From: Methanobrevibacter arboriphilus
GTDB taxonomy: Archaea > Methanobacteriota > Methanobacteria > Methanobacteriales > Methanobacteriaceae
NCBI RefSeq assembly: GCF_019669925.1
Contig: NZ_AP019779.1
Span: forward strand, 2,287,001-2,351,000
DNA length: 64,000 nt
Reading direction: 5' to 3'
The notes beneath the pieces were generated by a model, which ran no database searches, was not told where the DNA came from, and saw only the letters and a list, made by a program, of their open reading frames with translations. Both the position numbers and the translations under genes were made by a program. This document shows positions 1 to 10,189 of the stretch, one piece after another (the first letter of the stretch is position 1; each line of letters opens with the position of its first letter).

Positions 1-628
1 TCCAGGCATTAGTATATCTAGATTTCCACTAAATTTGTTTATTATAACTGCTTTCAGTCTTGATCTATCATAATTATCTAAGAGTGAGAAAGTTCCAGCT
101 ATTGATGCAAAAACTCCTCCTTTATCAATATCTGCAACAAGTAATACATCAGCATTAGCTATATGGGCTATTTCCATGTTAGCTAAATCTTCTTTTCTCA
201 TATTTATTTCTGCTGGTGATCCTGCTCCTTCAATAAATATGATATCATATTCTTTTTTAAGTTTTTCAAGTGACTCATTTATCGCTGTTAAAGCTTTTTC
301 TCGGAATTTGTGCTGATAATCATAAAAATTCATATCATCTACGGCTTTTCCCTGGATAATTACTTGGGATTTGAAATTTCCTTTTGGTTTAAGAAGGATA
401 GGATTCATATGTATGCTTGGTTCAACATCCGCAGCTTCTGCTTGTAAAACTTGGGCAATAGCTATCTCTCCATTTTCTTTTGTAGTATAAGAATTAAGTG
501 ACATGTTCTGTGATTTAAATGGTGCTACTTTATAACCTCTTCTGGAGTATATTCTGCAAAGAGCAGCTACCATAACACTTTTTCCTGCATTTGATGAAGT
601 TCCTTGAACCATAATACATTTAGCCATT
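1..628 (-). CDS. cobQ: Cobyric acid synthase, 5' part (gene runs off the window)
   Basis: Reading the minus strand from ATG at 628 gives an uninterrupted protein of 209 residues that leaves the window without a stop. It begins MAKCIMVQGTSSNAGKS, the P-loop-like start of the CobQ/CbiP family, and continues with KVAPFKSQNMSLNSY and IIFIEGAGSPAEIN, both typical of this family. CobQ amidates four side chains of adenosylcobyrinic acid diamide with glutamine and ATP in cobalamin synthesis. The C-terminal glutamine amidotransferase half should lie beyond the window edge. A methanogen needs corrinoids for the Mtr complex, and cobA and hemD of the same pathway lie at 32.5-34.2 kb. The ribosome binding site is weak (AAAGGT). 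The assignment is firm; only the length is unknown. Confidence 0.9.
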
Positions 629-1300
629 TTTTTACCTTTTTTAGATAATTTTATTTTTTAGAAGTTTTTTTATAATATTGTTATAATATTTTTTTATAAT
701 AATTTTTAATAGTACTTTTAATATTAATTTTAATAGTATTTTTAAGTATTTTTAATAATAATTTTCAATAGTACTTTTAATATTAATTTTAATAGTATTT
801 TTTAAAGTATTTTTACTCATATATATTATTCTTATTAATAATCACTATTTTCACTAATAAATACTATTTTTGTTATAATCACTGTTTTTTATTAATTTTT
901 ATGAGTTATATAACAAAAATTTATTAATATACAGTATAAACTTATAAAATTGTTAGTTAGATATATGTAATTCTTTTAAGCTTGATAACATATTTGATTT
1001 ATTAGATCATATATTAATAAAATTACTATATTAAAGTTTAATTCAATAAACTTTAATTGATTTATTTATTTTTATCTTTTTTATATTTAAATTAATCACA
1101 TAATCTAATAATTAATAATCTTTAATAGTTAATATTTCCCATGATTAAATTTTTTCATGATTAAATTATTATAATATAAAATTTAATATTAAATTTAATA
1201 TCAAATTTAATATTTTTTTCATTTAAGTTAATATTAAATTATATAAAAACCTAAATATAATTATTAATAACTTAAATTGATTATAAATAGAAGTGTAATT
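629..1300. other. Gene-free AT-rich region with a 59-bp tandem repeat
   Basis: No open frame with coding character is seen on either strand. The region separates the divergent cobQ and alkylsulfatase genes, so both promoters should lie here. A tandem repeat with a 59-bp period starts at 711 (AGTACTTTTAATATT) and again at 770. Further shorter A/T repeats follow at 1141-1215. Confidence 0.6.
711..816. repeat. 59-bp tandem repeat, nearly two copies
   Basis: AGTACTTTTAATATTAATTT at 711 recurs at 770, and the copies stay in register for about 47 bases before diverging. It lies just upstream of cobQ, between divergent genes. Confidence 0.7.
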
Positions 1301-3193
1301 ATGAAGTTTAATAAAGATATTAAGGGGCCTACTGAGATAACAAAAAATTTCAATGAAAATTTAAGAAAATCATTGCCTTTTGATAATAACATAGATTTTA
1401 AAGAAGTTGAAAAAGGCCTTATTGATACAACTGAAGATCTTATAATAAAAGGGAAACTATTAGATGAAATATGGAATTTGAAGGATTATAACTTCTTAAA
1501 AGATGATTGGAAATCAACGGTTAATCCAAGTTTATGGAGACAAGCTCAATTAAATTTATGCAATGGTTTATTTGAAGTTTGTGAAAGTGTTTTTCAGGTA
1601 AGAGGTTATGATATTTCAAACATCACTATTATTGAAAGGGAAACTGGAATAATTATTATTGATCCATTGGTTTCTGAAGAAAGTGCTAAATCAGCAATGG
1701 AATTATATTATAAAAATAGAGGGGAAAAAACTGTAAAAGCTGTTATATATACTCATAGTCATATTGATCATTATGGTGGAGTAAAAGGTGTTGTTAACCA
1801 AGAGGAAGTTGATAGTGGGAAAGTAGAAATAATAGCTCCTGAAGGTTTTATGGAAGAAGCTGTTAGTGAAAACATATTTGCAGGAAATGCAATGTTTAGA
1901 AGAGCAAATTATATGTATGGTAATACTTTATCTCCATCACCACAAGGCCATGTTGATGTTGGTCTTGGAAAGCAAGCTTCTAAAGGCATATCTTCTTTAA
2001 TTAAACCAACAAAGTTTATTAAAGAAACTGGAGAAAAGCTAAACATTGATGGTGTGGATATAGAATTTATAATGGCTAATGGTACTGAAGCTCCCTCTGA
2101 ATTTATGATGTATTACCCTCAATTCAAGATATTTAATGCATCAGAAGTTATTTCACATCATATTCATAACCTTTACACTTTGAGAGGTGCTAAAGTTCGT
2201 GATGCAAGAAAATGGTGGAAAGCTATTGATAGTATAATTAGCATTTATGGGGATAGTATTGAAATTTTAATTGCTCAACATCACTGGCCAAAATGGGGAA
2301 ATAAAAAGATTATTGAACTGTTAGAAAAAGAAAGAGATGCATATAAATTTTTGCACGATCAATCATTGAGATTAGCTAATCAAGGATACAATCCAGTAGA
2401 AATTTCAGAAGAAGTTAAACTTCCTAAAAGCTTAGAAAAAGAGTGGTATCTAAGAGATTATTATGGTAGTTTTAATCATAATTCTAAGGCAATATATCAA
2501 TTTTATATTGGTTGGTATGATGGAAATCCTGCAAATTTATATCCTTTGCCTCCAGAAGAAGTAGGAAAAAAATATGTTGAGTTTATGGGAGGAGCAGATA
2601 ATGTTCTTAAAAAAGCTAAAGAATCATTTGATAAAGGGGAATATAGATGGGTAGCTGAAGTATGTAAACATATCGTATTTGCTGATCCTAATAATGAACA
2701 AGCAAGATATTTAGAAGCTGATGCTTTGGAACAATTAGCTTATCAAACTGAAACAGCAACTTGGAGAAATAATTTCCTTTTAGGTGCATTTGAATTAAGA
2801 AATGGTGTAAAAGCACTTTCTATTGAAAGATCTGACTCATTTTTATCAATGCCTACTGAGCTTATTATGGATTACATAGGATTATTAGTAAAAAAAGAAA
2901 ATGCTGAAAATATCAACATAAAAACAAATTTAAAATTAACTGATAGAGATGAAATTTGGTTCATGTCTTTGGAAAATTCAACATTCATTTATCGAGAAAA
3001 TTCTATTGATAAAAATATTAATTTTGAGTTAAATATAACTATTTCAGAATTATTAGAACTTTTCCTTGATAAATCAGATTTTAATGAGATTCTTGAAGAT
3101 AAAACTAAATTTAAAGGTGATGAAGATCTTTTAAAACAATTTATTGATGTTTTTGTTCCATTTGAAAATAATTTTAATATTGTTACTCCCTAA
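1301..3193 (+). CDS. Alkyl/aryl-sulfatase-like metallo-beta-lactamase-fold hydrolase
   Basis: The 630-residue protein resembles the BDS1/SdsA1 alkylsulfatase family, and its length fits that family. The binuclear zinc motif THSHIDHYGG is at about residues 151-160. Further expected ligands lie in NASEVISHHIHN and LIAQHHWPKWGN. The dimerisation domain follows, and the last 120 or so residues fit the SCP2-like C-terminal domain. Family members cleave primary or secondary alkyl sulfates such as dodecyl sulfate. No signal peptide is present, so a cytoplasmic location is likely. The frame also opens with TTG at 1277, but ATG at 1301 is the better start; neither has a clear ribosome binding site. 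A function in sulfate-ester use by a methanogen is unexpected and suggests gene acquisition from bacteria. The gene stands alone. Confidence 0.85.
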   Translation: MKFNKDIKGPTEITKNFNENLRKSLPFDNNIDFKEVEKGLIDTTEDLIIKGKLLDEIWNLKDYNFLKDDWKSTVNPSLWRQAQLNLCNGLFEVCESVFQVRGYDISNITIIERETGIIIIDPLVSEESAKSAMELYYKNRGEKTVKAVIYTHSHIDHYGGVKGVVNQEEVDSGKVEIIAPEGFMEEAVSENIFAGNAMFRRANYMYGNTLSPSPQGHVDVGLGKQASKGISSLIKPTKFIKETGEKLNIDGVDIEFIMANGTEAPSEFMMYYPQFKIFNASEVISHHIHNLYTLRGAKVRDARKWWKAIDSIISIYGDSIEILIAQHHWPKWGNKKIIELLEKERDAYKFLHDQSLRLANQGYNPVEISEEVKLPKSLEKEWYLRDYYGSFNHNSKAIYQFYIGWYDGNPANLYPLPPEEVGKKYVEFMGGADNVLKKAKESFDKGEYRWVAEVCKHIVFADPNNEQARYLEADALEQLAYQTETATWRNNFLLGAFELRNGVKALSIERSDSFLSMPTELIMDYIGLLVKKENAENINIKTNLKLTDRDEIWFMSLENSTFIYRENSIDKNINFELNITISELLELFLDKSDFNEILEDKTKFKGDEDLLKQFIDVFVPFENNFNIVTP

Positions 3194-3991
3194 TAATTTT
3201 TAATTATTTTCTAATTTCAATTATTTTTATTTAAAGTTTCTCTATTTATCTAGATGTTTTTTATTAAAGGATTTTTTATTTATTTAAAGTTTCTCTATCT
3301 ATTTAATGTTTTTATTTTTAAATTGGGGTTCTATAAAATTATTTATAATAATATTTTTTAATCTTTTTTTAATGGATTATATTATACACCTTTATAATTT
3401 TATTACATAATTTTATAGTTTTATTACATAAATTTATAATTTTATTACATATTTATTTTTATTACAAATTTTTATACTTTTACAAATTTTATTATTAAAA
3501 TAATCAAATATTTCTTAATTTTATAAAAATAAAAATTTTTATAATTATATAAAATTTATAAAGTACTTTATATTGAAAACATTTATTAATGATAGAGTAC
3601 AACATATTCATACAAAAAGTTAGTTTAATATTTATCTATTTTTTTATTATTTTTATTTGAAAATCTATGTCAAAATAGATGAAAACGTTTTATGAAACTA
3701 ACATATTCTATATATAAAAAAATAAATAATATTCTATCCTAAATATTAAATTTTATTAAAAAAATTTCTAATATTAAAAAATTTCTAATAAAATAATTTG
3801 AATTATGATAATTATTATTAAAATTATTGTTAACAAAAATAATAATCAATAAAATAATAAAAAGATTTAAATGTTTATTAGATAAATAAGACTATTGAAT
3901 ATTAACTAAATTTAATTAATTATAAAAAAATAAATTTTAGTTAATTGGAAAATGGTTAAAAATCCAATTCAAGCTTAATTGAGGTTACTAT
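3194..3991. other. Gene-free AT-rich region upstream of lonB
   Basis: No coding frame is apparent. It contains one copy of the dispersed hairpin repeat (3505-3549), T-rich runs just after the alkylsulfatase stop that could end transcription, and a possible TATA box (GATTTAAATG near 3864-3873) about 120 bases before lonB. Confidence 0.6.
3505..3549 (+). repeat. Dispersed hairpin repeat, copy A
   Basis: The core TTTCTTAATTTTATAAAAAT followed by AAAAATTTTTATAATTAT forms a perfect 10-bp stem (3521-3530 with 3535-3544) around an AAAA loop. The same sequence recurs at 18241-18320, 53671-53717 and, inverted, at 51931-51990. Confidence 0.7.
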
Positions 3992-6253
3992 ATGAAAATT
4001 AATAAAGAATCCTCTAAACATTTAGATGATTCACAAAAAAAATTTGAAAGTAGTATGAATTATAATAATATTAAAAGTACAGAAAATATTTGTTATAATG
4101 ATATTAATGGTAGTGTGAACCCTATCAATGATATAAACCCAAATAAAACTTCAATTAAGAAAGAGGCGATTAAAATTACATTTGATACTAATAAAAATCA
4201 GGATCTTGCAGAAAATATGGAGAATGATGATATTTCTGAAGACGAACTAAAAAATGAGAATATAGAAAAAGAAGAAATTGAATCAGATGATAATGATTCA
4301 GAAAATAATAAGGATGAATTACCTCAAAATAATGAGGATTCTCATTATGAAAAACAAAACATGTTAGATTACAAGGACATTGGGAGTACTAAGGATATTG
4401 ATGTCCCTCCTCTTTTAATAGATCAAGTTATTGGACATGAAGAGTCTGTTGAAACCATTAAAAAAGCAGCTAAACAAAGAAGAAATGTTCTTCTTATTGG
4501 TGACCCTGGTGTTGGAAAATCTATGATAGCTAAGGGTATGGCAGAACTTTTACCTCCAGAAGTACTTCAAGATGTTTTAGTTTATCCAAATGCTGAAGAT
4601 TCTAATAATCCTTTGATTCGTACAGTTCCTTCTGGTGATGGTAAAAGAATTGTAATGGCTAATAAAAGTACTACAAAAGGTTATGAAGAGAAAAAACTTA
4701 TTGTCACAATGATCTTAATTGCTGGTGTTCTAGCTCTTGGTTTTATATATAGGACTCAGCTGTTATTTGCAATTTTAGCTGCCCTTTTCATATTCTTTAT
4801 ATCTATGCAAATAAAACCTAAAAATATCACAATGGCTCCAAAGTTATTAGTTAATAATTCTGAAAAAAGATTTGCACCATTTGAAGATGCTACTGGTGCC
4901 CATGCAGGTGCACTCTTAGGTGATGTTCGTCACGACCCTTATCAATCTGGTGGTCTTGGTACTCCTGCACATGAGCGTGTTGAACCAGGTATGATTCATA
5001 AAGCTAATCGTGGAGTTTTATACATTGATGAGATTGGTACAATGACCATGAAAACTCAACAAGAACTCCTTTCAGCTATGCAAGAGAAAAAATACTCTAT
5101 AACTGGTCAAAGTGAAAATAGTAGTGGGGCTATGGTTCGTTCTCAAGCAGTTCCATGTGACTTTGTTCTTGTTGCATCAGGTAACATTCAAGTTTTAGAA
5201 GGTATGCACATTGCTATGCGTTCTAGAATTAGAGGTTATGGTTATGAAGTCTTTATGAAGGATAACATGCCTGATACAAAAGAAAATAGGAAGAAACTTA
5301 TTCAATTTGTAGCTCAAGAAGTTAAAAATGATGGTAGAATTCCTCATTTTTCACCAGAAGCATTGGATGAGATTATAAGAGAAGCTAAGAGAAGAGCTGG
5401 TAAGAAAGAATCTCTTACTTTACGTCTTAGAGATCTGGGAGGACTTGTTCGTGCAGCAGGTGATGTAGCTAAAGAAGAAGGAGCTAATCTTGTTCATGCG
5501 GAACATGTTTTAACAGCTAAAAAGTATTCTAGAACATTAGAACAACAAATTGCTGATAGGACTATTGTTCAAAGAAAAGAGTATGCAGTATTCAATCCTG
5601 AAGGTGGAAAAATTGGTATCGTTAATGGTTTATCTGTAATTGGAGATAGAAGTGGTTTAATGTTGCCAATAGCCGCAGAGGCTGCTCCTGCTCAAAGTAA
5701 AAGGGAAGGAAAAATCATTGCTACTGGTAAATTAGGTGAAATAGCTAAAGAATCTGTTCAAAACGTCAGTGCACTTATTAAAAAGCATACTGGCACTGAT
5801 ATCTCCTTGTATGATATTCACATTCAGTTTTTACAAACTTATGATGGAGTTGAAGGTGATAGTGCAAGTGTTTCAATTGCAGCAGCTGTTATTTCAGCTA
5901 TTGAAGAGATTCCAATTGACCAAACTGTTGCTTTAACTGGATCACTTAGTGTTCGTGGAGATGTATTGCCAATTGGTGGAGCTACTAGTAAAATAGAAGC
6001 TGCAGCTGAAGCAGGAATTAAAAAAGTTCTTATTCCAAGATCTAACATGACTGATGTTATGATTGAGAAGAAATATGAGGATGCAATTGAGATTATTCCT
6101 GTTGATACTTTAAGTGATGTTTTAGAAAATATTCTTATTGGTTGTAGTGAAAAAAATAGTTTGATAAAAAAGATGAAAAAGATTAGTAGTGCGGTAGCTG
6201 ATAAAGTTCCTAAAAGACCTTTAAATGCATGTGATATGCCTAGTAAATCCTAA
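3992..6253 (+). CDS. lonB: Archaeal membrane-anchored ATP-dependent Lon protease (LonB)
   Basis: This 753-residue protein is the archaeal LonB type, a membrane-bound AAA+ serine protease that degrades misfolded proteins at the inner face of the membrane. Walker A GDPGVGKS is at residues 170-177. It is followed by the insertion typical of LonB, carrying two membrane segments (about 236-272), then Walker B VLYIDEIG. The protease domain has the Ser/Lys dyad: Ser624 in EGDSASV and Lys667 in GGATSKIE. The usual length is about 620-650 residues. Here the first 125 residues form an extra acidic, Asn/Glu/Asp-rich, probably disordered extension before [12 protein letters not shown]. The start is supported by GAGGT six bases before the ATG. 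A terminator hairpin overlaps the stop codon. Confidence 0.95.
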   Translation: MKINKESSKHLDDSQKKFESSMNYNNIKSTENICYNDINGSVNPINDINPNKTSIKKEAIKITFDTNKNQDLAENMENDDISEDELKNENIEKEEIESDDNDSENNKDELPQNNEDSHYEKQNMLDYKDIGSTKDIDVPPLLIDQVIGHEESVETIKKAAKQRRNVLLIGDPGVGKSMIAKGMAELLPPEVLQDVLVYPNAEDSNNPLIRTVPSGDGKRIVMANKSTTKGYEEKKLIVTMILIAGVLALGFIYRTQLLFAILAALFIFFISMQIKPKNITMAPKLLVNNSEKRFAPFEDATGAHAGALLGDVRHDPYQSGGLGTPAHERVEPGMIHKANRGVLYIDEIGTMTMKTQQELLSAMQEKKYSITGQSENSSGAMVRSQAVPCDFVLVASGNIQVLEGMHIAMRSRIRGYGYEVFMKDNMPDTKENRKKLIQFVAQEVKNDGRIPHFSPEALDEIIREAKRRAGKKESLTLRLRDLGGLVRAAGDVAKEEGANLVHAEHVLTAKKYSRTLEQQIADRTIVQRKEYAVFNPEGGKIGIVNGLSVIGDRSGLMLPIAAEAAPAQSKREGKIIATGKLGEIAKESVQNVSALIKKHTGTDISLYDIHIQFLQTYDGVEGDSASVSIAAAVISAIEEIPIDQTVALTGSLSVRGDVLPIGGATSKIEAAAEAGIKKVLIPRSNMTDVMIEKKYEDAIEIIPVDTLSDVLENILIGCSEKNSLIKKMKKISSAVADKVPKRPLNACDMPSKS

Positions 6254-6280
6254 TTAAATTAGGATTTATTTTTTTATTTT
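6245..6280 (+). terminator. Hairpin plus U-tract terminator of lonB, overlapping the stop codon
   Basis: AAATCCTAATT at 6245-6255 pairs perfectly with AATTAGGATTT at 6257-6267 around a single A, and is followed by ATTTTTTTATTTTT. The lonB stop codon (6251-6253) lies inside the left arm. It resembles an intrinsic terminator; archaea mainly need the U-tract. Confidence 0.6.
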
Positions 6281-6426
6281 TATTAGTTTTATTATTTTTA
6301 GTTTTATTATTATTTTTAGCTTTATTATTATTTTTAATTTTATTTATTTTTATCAGTTAGTTTTTAACTTTATATTATCTTTAGGCTTATTATTGTTTTT
6401 AGATTTATTATTTCTATTATTTCAAA

Positions 6427-7356
6427 TTATTTTATTGCATCTGCTATGACTTTAGCTATTGATATACAGCTAACTTCTGATTTTAATGAATCTGTACCTG
6501 CTATAGATTTAGCTCCAGCTGCATATATTTTCAAAACAGCATCATTTACAAGAATGGGATGAACACAACAAACACTAACAGATTCTGCGCCTTGTTCTTT
6601 TAGAATTCCTATTGCATTAACAATTGTGCCTCCAGTAGCTATAATATCATCAATGATTATTGCTTCTTTTCCTTTAACAGATCTTATATCTACTTTCTTT
6701 TCATTTTTGTTTAAATTAACTAGTTCTGGATCATCTTCAGAAAAATCACACCTAATATCTGCAATTTTTGTTTCAACTTTATCAGGTCCTAAGCGTACTT
6801 TATTCATATATGTACAGCTACAATCAATTATTTTAGCTATATCTTCTGCAAAGCCCAATGCTCCTTTATCAGGTGCTATTATTATGGGGTCAGTAGATAT
6901 GGAATCTATATAATCAGCAATTGCTCCCATAGCTGAGATATTTTTAGTTGGAATATTAAAAAAGTCTCTTACACTATCTTCGTGAAGATTTACGGAAATT
7001 ACTTCATCAGCACCAGCGTCTTCAATGATATTAGCTATTATCTGTGCTGAAATTGATTCTCCATTTTTAAATCTTTTTTCTTGTCTACCATAACCAAAAT
7101 ATGGAATAACAACTTTTAATCTTTCAACACCAAGGTCTTTCAATGTTTTTATTAAAAATAATAGTTCAATTAAGTTTTCATCTTGAGGATATCCTGTGGA
7201 TTGTATAATAACTGCTTCTTTATCAATTTTTCCCTTTACTCGAAGATATCTTTCTCCATCAGGAAATTTTTTCGTTTCAATTGGACATAAACAATCTCCA
7301 AGTTCTTTTGCAACATTAGCTGCTAATTTTTGGGACGCTGAACCACCGATTATCAA
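6427..7356 (-). CDS. prs: Ribose-phosphate pyrophosphokinase (PRPP synthetase)
   Basis: The 309-residue protein makes PRPP from ribose 5-phosphate and ATP, feeding purine, pyrimidine, histidine and, in methanogens, methanopterin synthesis. It shows the family start IIGGSASQKLA, the region KFPDGERYLR, and the PRPP-binding loop IIIDDIIATGGTI near the C-terminus. An upstream ATG at 7368 is in frame, but the sequence GGTGAT directly after it looks like the ribosome binding site for TTG at 7356. That start gives the expected N-terminus MIIGGS, and srp19 and the DUF354 gene show the same GGTGA-then-TTG arrangement. It is transcribed divergently from hypA. purC, purS and purQ lie elsewhere in the window. 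Confidence 0.93.
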   Translation of the reverse strand: MIIGGSASQKLAANVAKELGDCLCPIETKKFPDGERYLRVKGKIDKEAVIIQSTGYPQDENLIELLFLIKTLKDLGVERLKVVIPYFGYGRQEKRFKNGESISAQIIANIIEDAGADEVISVNLHEDSVRDFFNIPTKNISAMGAIADYIDSISTDPIIIAPDKGALGFAEDIAKIIDCSCTYMNKVRLGPDKVETKIADIRCDFSEDDPELVNLNKNEKKVDIRSVKGKEAIIIDDIIATGGTIVNAIGILKEQGAESVSVCCVHPILVNDAVLKIYAAGAKSIAGTDSLKSEVSCISIAKVIADAIK

Positions 7357-7894
7357 TAATATCACCATTTAACTATAAGATTAATATGTATTATTTATTA
7401 TTTATAGTTTAGTTTTTACTTAATAATAAATTAATAATAAATATAGTAATAATTATAGTAATAACTATAGATATTAATAAATATTTTAGTATTAATTATT
7501 TTAGTATTAATATATTATTTTAATTTTATAATATAACTTTTTAATTATTTTAATAACTTTGATCTAATATTTTAATAAATAGTATTATTAAACCTAAAAT
7601 TAGAATTAAGTATATTAATATTTAGCAATATTTGTTAATATTAATTAATATTTTTGGATATTTTTATATTTTAGATACTTTTATATTTTAGATATTTTTA
7701 TATTTTAGATATTTTTGGAAAAATATATTATATATGTTTTATAAATATCTTTTTAATATATCTAATTTAAGTTTTATATATTTAAATTTAAGTTTAATAT
7801 ATAATTTCATGTTGGATATATAGTTTTAAGTTTATATATTTAATTTAATAATGTCTAATTTAATATTAGATTTATTTTTTTAAGAGGTGTACTG
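7357..7894. other. Divergent intergenic region between prs and hypA
   Basis: About 540 bases of A/T sequence without a gene. It should carry both promoters. A perfect or near-perfect 17-bp unit, TTTTATATTTTAGATAT, is repeated three times at 7662-7712. Confidence 0.55.
7662..7712. repeat. 17-bp tandem repeat, three copies
   Basis: TTTTATATTTTAGATAC/T occurs head to tail at 7662, 7679 and 7696; only the last base of the first copy differs. Confidence 0.8.
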
Positions 7895-8269
7895 ATGCAT
7901 GAATTATCAATGGCAGATGGTATTTTAAAGGCAGTTATTTCAAATGCAGAGCAAAATGATGCTACTGAGGTTACCGAAGTTACTATTGAAATTGGAAAGT
8001 TAGCTCTCCTAAATCCTGAACAAGTTAAGTTCATGCTTGGTGTTCTTAGTGAAGATACAATAGCAAAGGATGCTAATTTTGTCATGGTTGAAATTCCTAT
8101 TGAAATTAAATGTAAAGAATGTGGATATATTGGTTTAGCTGATAGTGATGACTTGGATCATTATGCTCCTATGGTGGAATGTCCTAAATGTGAAAATAAA
8201 GTTATTGAAGTTACCAATGGTAAAGATTGTATTGTAAAAAATATAGTTATTGAAAAACCTGATGATTAG
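7895..8269 (+). CDS. hypA: Hydrogenase nickel-insertion protein HypA
   Basis: A 124-residue protein beginning MHELSMADG, where His2 and Glu3 belong to the nickel-binding N-terminus of HypA. The zinc site is the pair CKECG and CPKCEN. HypA works with HypB to put nickel into the large subunit of [NiFe]-hydrogenases, which hydrogen-fed methanogens use for Frh, Mvh and the membrane-bound Ech-like enzymes. The start is fixed by the conserved MHE and by GAGGTG upstream. hypB follows 121 bases downstream on the same strand and is probably co-transcribed; hypE lies apart at 17.2 kb. Confidence 0.96.
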   Translation: MHELSMADGILKAVISNAEQNDATEVTEVTIEIGKLALLNPEQVKFMLGVLSEDTIAKDANFVMVEIPIEIKCKECGYIGLADSDDLDHYAPMVECPKCENKVIEVTNGKDCIVKNIVIEKPDD

Positions 8270-8390
8270 GTATTATTTTTATTAGAAAATTGACTCTGAT
8301 TAGGATAATTATTAAAATATCATGGTTATTAAAATGACATGATTATTAAAGGTTTATAAAAGTTTATTAGATATTGAGAGATGGTTATTA

Positions 8391-9047
8391 ATGCATAAAG
8401 TAGCAGAAATTGAAGTTCAGCATAATATAATGAAAGCTAATAAAAAATTAGCTGATAAAAATCAAGAAATTTTTGATAAAAATAATGTTTTTTGTGTAGA
8501 TTTTGTAGGTGCAATTGGTTCTGGTAAAACTTCACTTATCGAAGATCTTATTGATAATATGTATGGTTCAATTGGAGTTATAGCTGGTGATGTAATAAGT
8601 AAATTTGATGCTGGTAGATTTGAGCGTCATAATGTTCCTGTTGTAGGTTTAAACACTGGAAAAGAATGTCATCTTGATGCACATCTTGTTGAACATGTTT
8701 TAGATGATATGCCAATGGATAAAATTGATTATCTTTTCATTGAAAATGTGGGAAATCTTATTTGTCCTGTAGACTTTGATCTTGGTTCTCACATGAGAAT
8801 TGTGGTTATAAGTGTTAGTGAAGGTGATGATACTGTAGAAAAACATCCTTTAATATTCCAGAGTGCAGATCTCGTTATTATTAATAAAGTTGATATAGCT
8901 GGTGCTGTTGGTGCAGATAGTGAGAAAATGGTTAATGATGTTCATGATATTAATCCTGAAGTTGAAGTTATAAAAACCAGCCTTAAAGAAGGTGTTGGCT
9001 TGGATAAAGTTATTTTAGCTATTGAAAACTTTAAAAATAACATTTAA
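8391..9047 (+). CDS. hypB: Hydrogenase nickel-incorporation GTPase HypB
   Basis: The 218-residue protein is a SIMIBI-class GTPase. The P-loop GAIGSGKTS comes at about residues 43-51, the metal-site stretch NTGKECHLDAH carries the conserved Cys and His, and the guanine-specificity motif NKVD is in LVIINKVDIAGA. It is the archaeal short form without the His-rich N-terminal nickel store found in many bacteria. It drives nickel delivery to hydrogenase together with HypA, encoded just upstream. Its ATG follows GAGATGG at a usual distance. Confidence 0.96.
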   Translation: MHKVAEIEVQHNIMKANKKLADKNQEIFDKNNVFCVDFVGAIGSGKTSLIEDLIDNMYGSIGVIAGDVISKFDAGRFERHNVPVVGLNTGKECHLDAHLVEHVLDDMPMDKIDYLFIENVGNLICPVDFDLGSHMRIVVISVSEGDDTVEKHPLIFQSADLVIINKVDIAGAVGADSEKMVNDVHDINPEVEVIKTSLKEGVGLDKVILAIENFKNNI

Positions 9048-9160
9048 GATTATATTGTCATGTTTAAATTTAAGCTTAAAATACTGTCATATTTAAAAAT
9101 ATTATTTAAATTTAAAAATAATATTTAATATATTACTAAAATTGAATAAAGGTGATTATT

Positions 9161-10189
9161 TTGAAAATTTGGATAGATATAACAAATTCTCCTCATGTAA
9201 GATTTTTTAAAGATATAATTAAATATTTTCAAGATGAGGGTGAAGATTTAATAATCACTGGAAGACAATTTGGTGATATTCATAAATTAATGGATATGTA
9301 TGGATTCGATTTTATTTCTGTTGGAAAACATGGTGTTTCTCTTGAAGAAAAGTTAAAAGAAAGTACAGCTCGAGTTGATAGTTTAGTTGATATTATAGCT
9401 CATGAAAAAATTGATGTTGCTTTATCTAAACATTCTATTGAATTACCTCGTATTTCATTTGGTCTTGGAATACCAAGTGTCTATGTTTTAGATAATGAAC
9501 ATGCTGAAGCAGCTAATAAACTTACTCTTCCATTGTGTGATAGATTGATAGCTCCAAGAATCATTGATATGTGGAAGTTAATTGGTTATGGTGCAAATCC
9601 TAATAAACTTATTAGATACAATGGAACTTCTGAAATAATTCATTTTAAAAGTTTTAAATATAATGAAAATATTTTAAATGATTTAAATATTGATTTAAAA
9701 AATCCTAAAACTATTTTAATGAGACCTGAACCCTCTCTTGCATCTTATCTTGATGCTGACTGTAGAGAGTCTGTTCTTTCTCCAATTGTGGATGTATTGA
9801 AAGAATATGCAAACATTTTAATTTTGCCTCGTTTTAAAGAACAATCAGAGATATTTAAAGGTATTGAAAATGTTACAATTTTAAAGCCTCCCGTAGATAC
9901 TTCAAGTATAATAAAACGCTGTGATTTAGTTATTGGTGCTGGTGGAACAATGAATAGGGAAGCTGCAGTTTTACATACCCCAGTTATCTCATGTTATCCT
10001 GGAACTCCATTATCTGTTGATAAATATTATATTGATAAAGGATTAATGTTTAGATCTAATAATACCGAAGAAGTTATAAATAAAGCACTTAGCTTTCTTG
10101 TTAATCCTTCTAAAAAGAAAGAAATTAAACATGATAATTTATTCCAATTGATTGTTGATAATGTATATGAGTTAAGTGGTAAAAAATAA
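9161..10189 (+). CDS. DUF354 family protein, GT-B-fold glycosyltransferase or epimerase-like
   Basis: 342 residues. It begins KIWIDITNSPHVRFF, a signature of DUF354, a mostly archaeal family distantly related to UDP-GlcNAc 2-epimerases and MurG-like GT-B enzymes. The C-terminal half has the nucleotide-sugar-binding look of that fold (LVIGAGGTMNREAAVL). The substrate is unknown; a role in surface or cofactor glycan synthesis is inference. The start chosen is TTG at 9161, five bases after AAAGGTGA, because it gives the family N-terminus MKIWID. A GTG at 9152 would overlap the ribosome binding site. It lies 100 bases after hypB on the same strand. Confidence 0.82.
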   Translation: MKIWIDITNSPHVRFFKDIIKYFQDEGEDLIITGRQFGDIHKLMDMYGFDFISVGKHGVSLEEKLKESTARVDSLVDIIAHEKIDVALSKHSIELPRISFGLGIPSVYVLDNEHAEAANKLTLPLCDRLIAPRIIDMWKLIGYGANPNKLIRYNGTSEIIHFKSFKYNENILNDLNIDLKNPKTILMRPEPSLASYLDADCRESVLSPIVDVLKEYANILILPRFKEQSEIFKGIENVTILKPPVDTSSIIKRCDLVIGAGGTMNREAAVLHTPVISCYPGTPLSVDKYYIDKGLMFRSNNTEEVINKALSFLVNPSKKKEIKHDNLFQLIVDNVYELSGKK

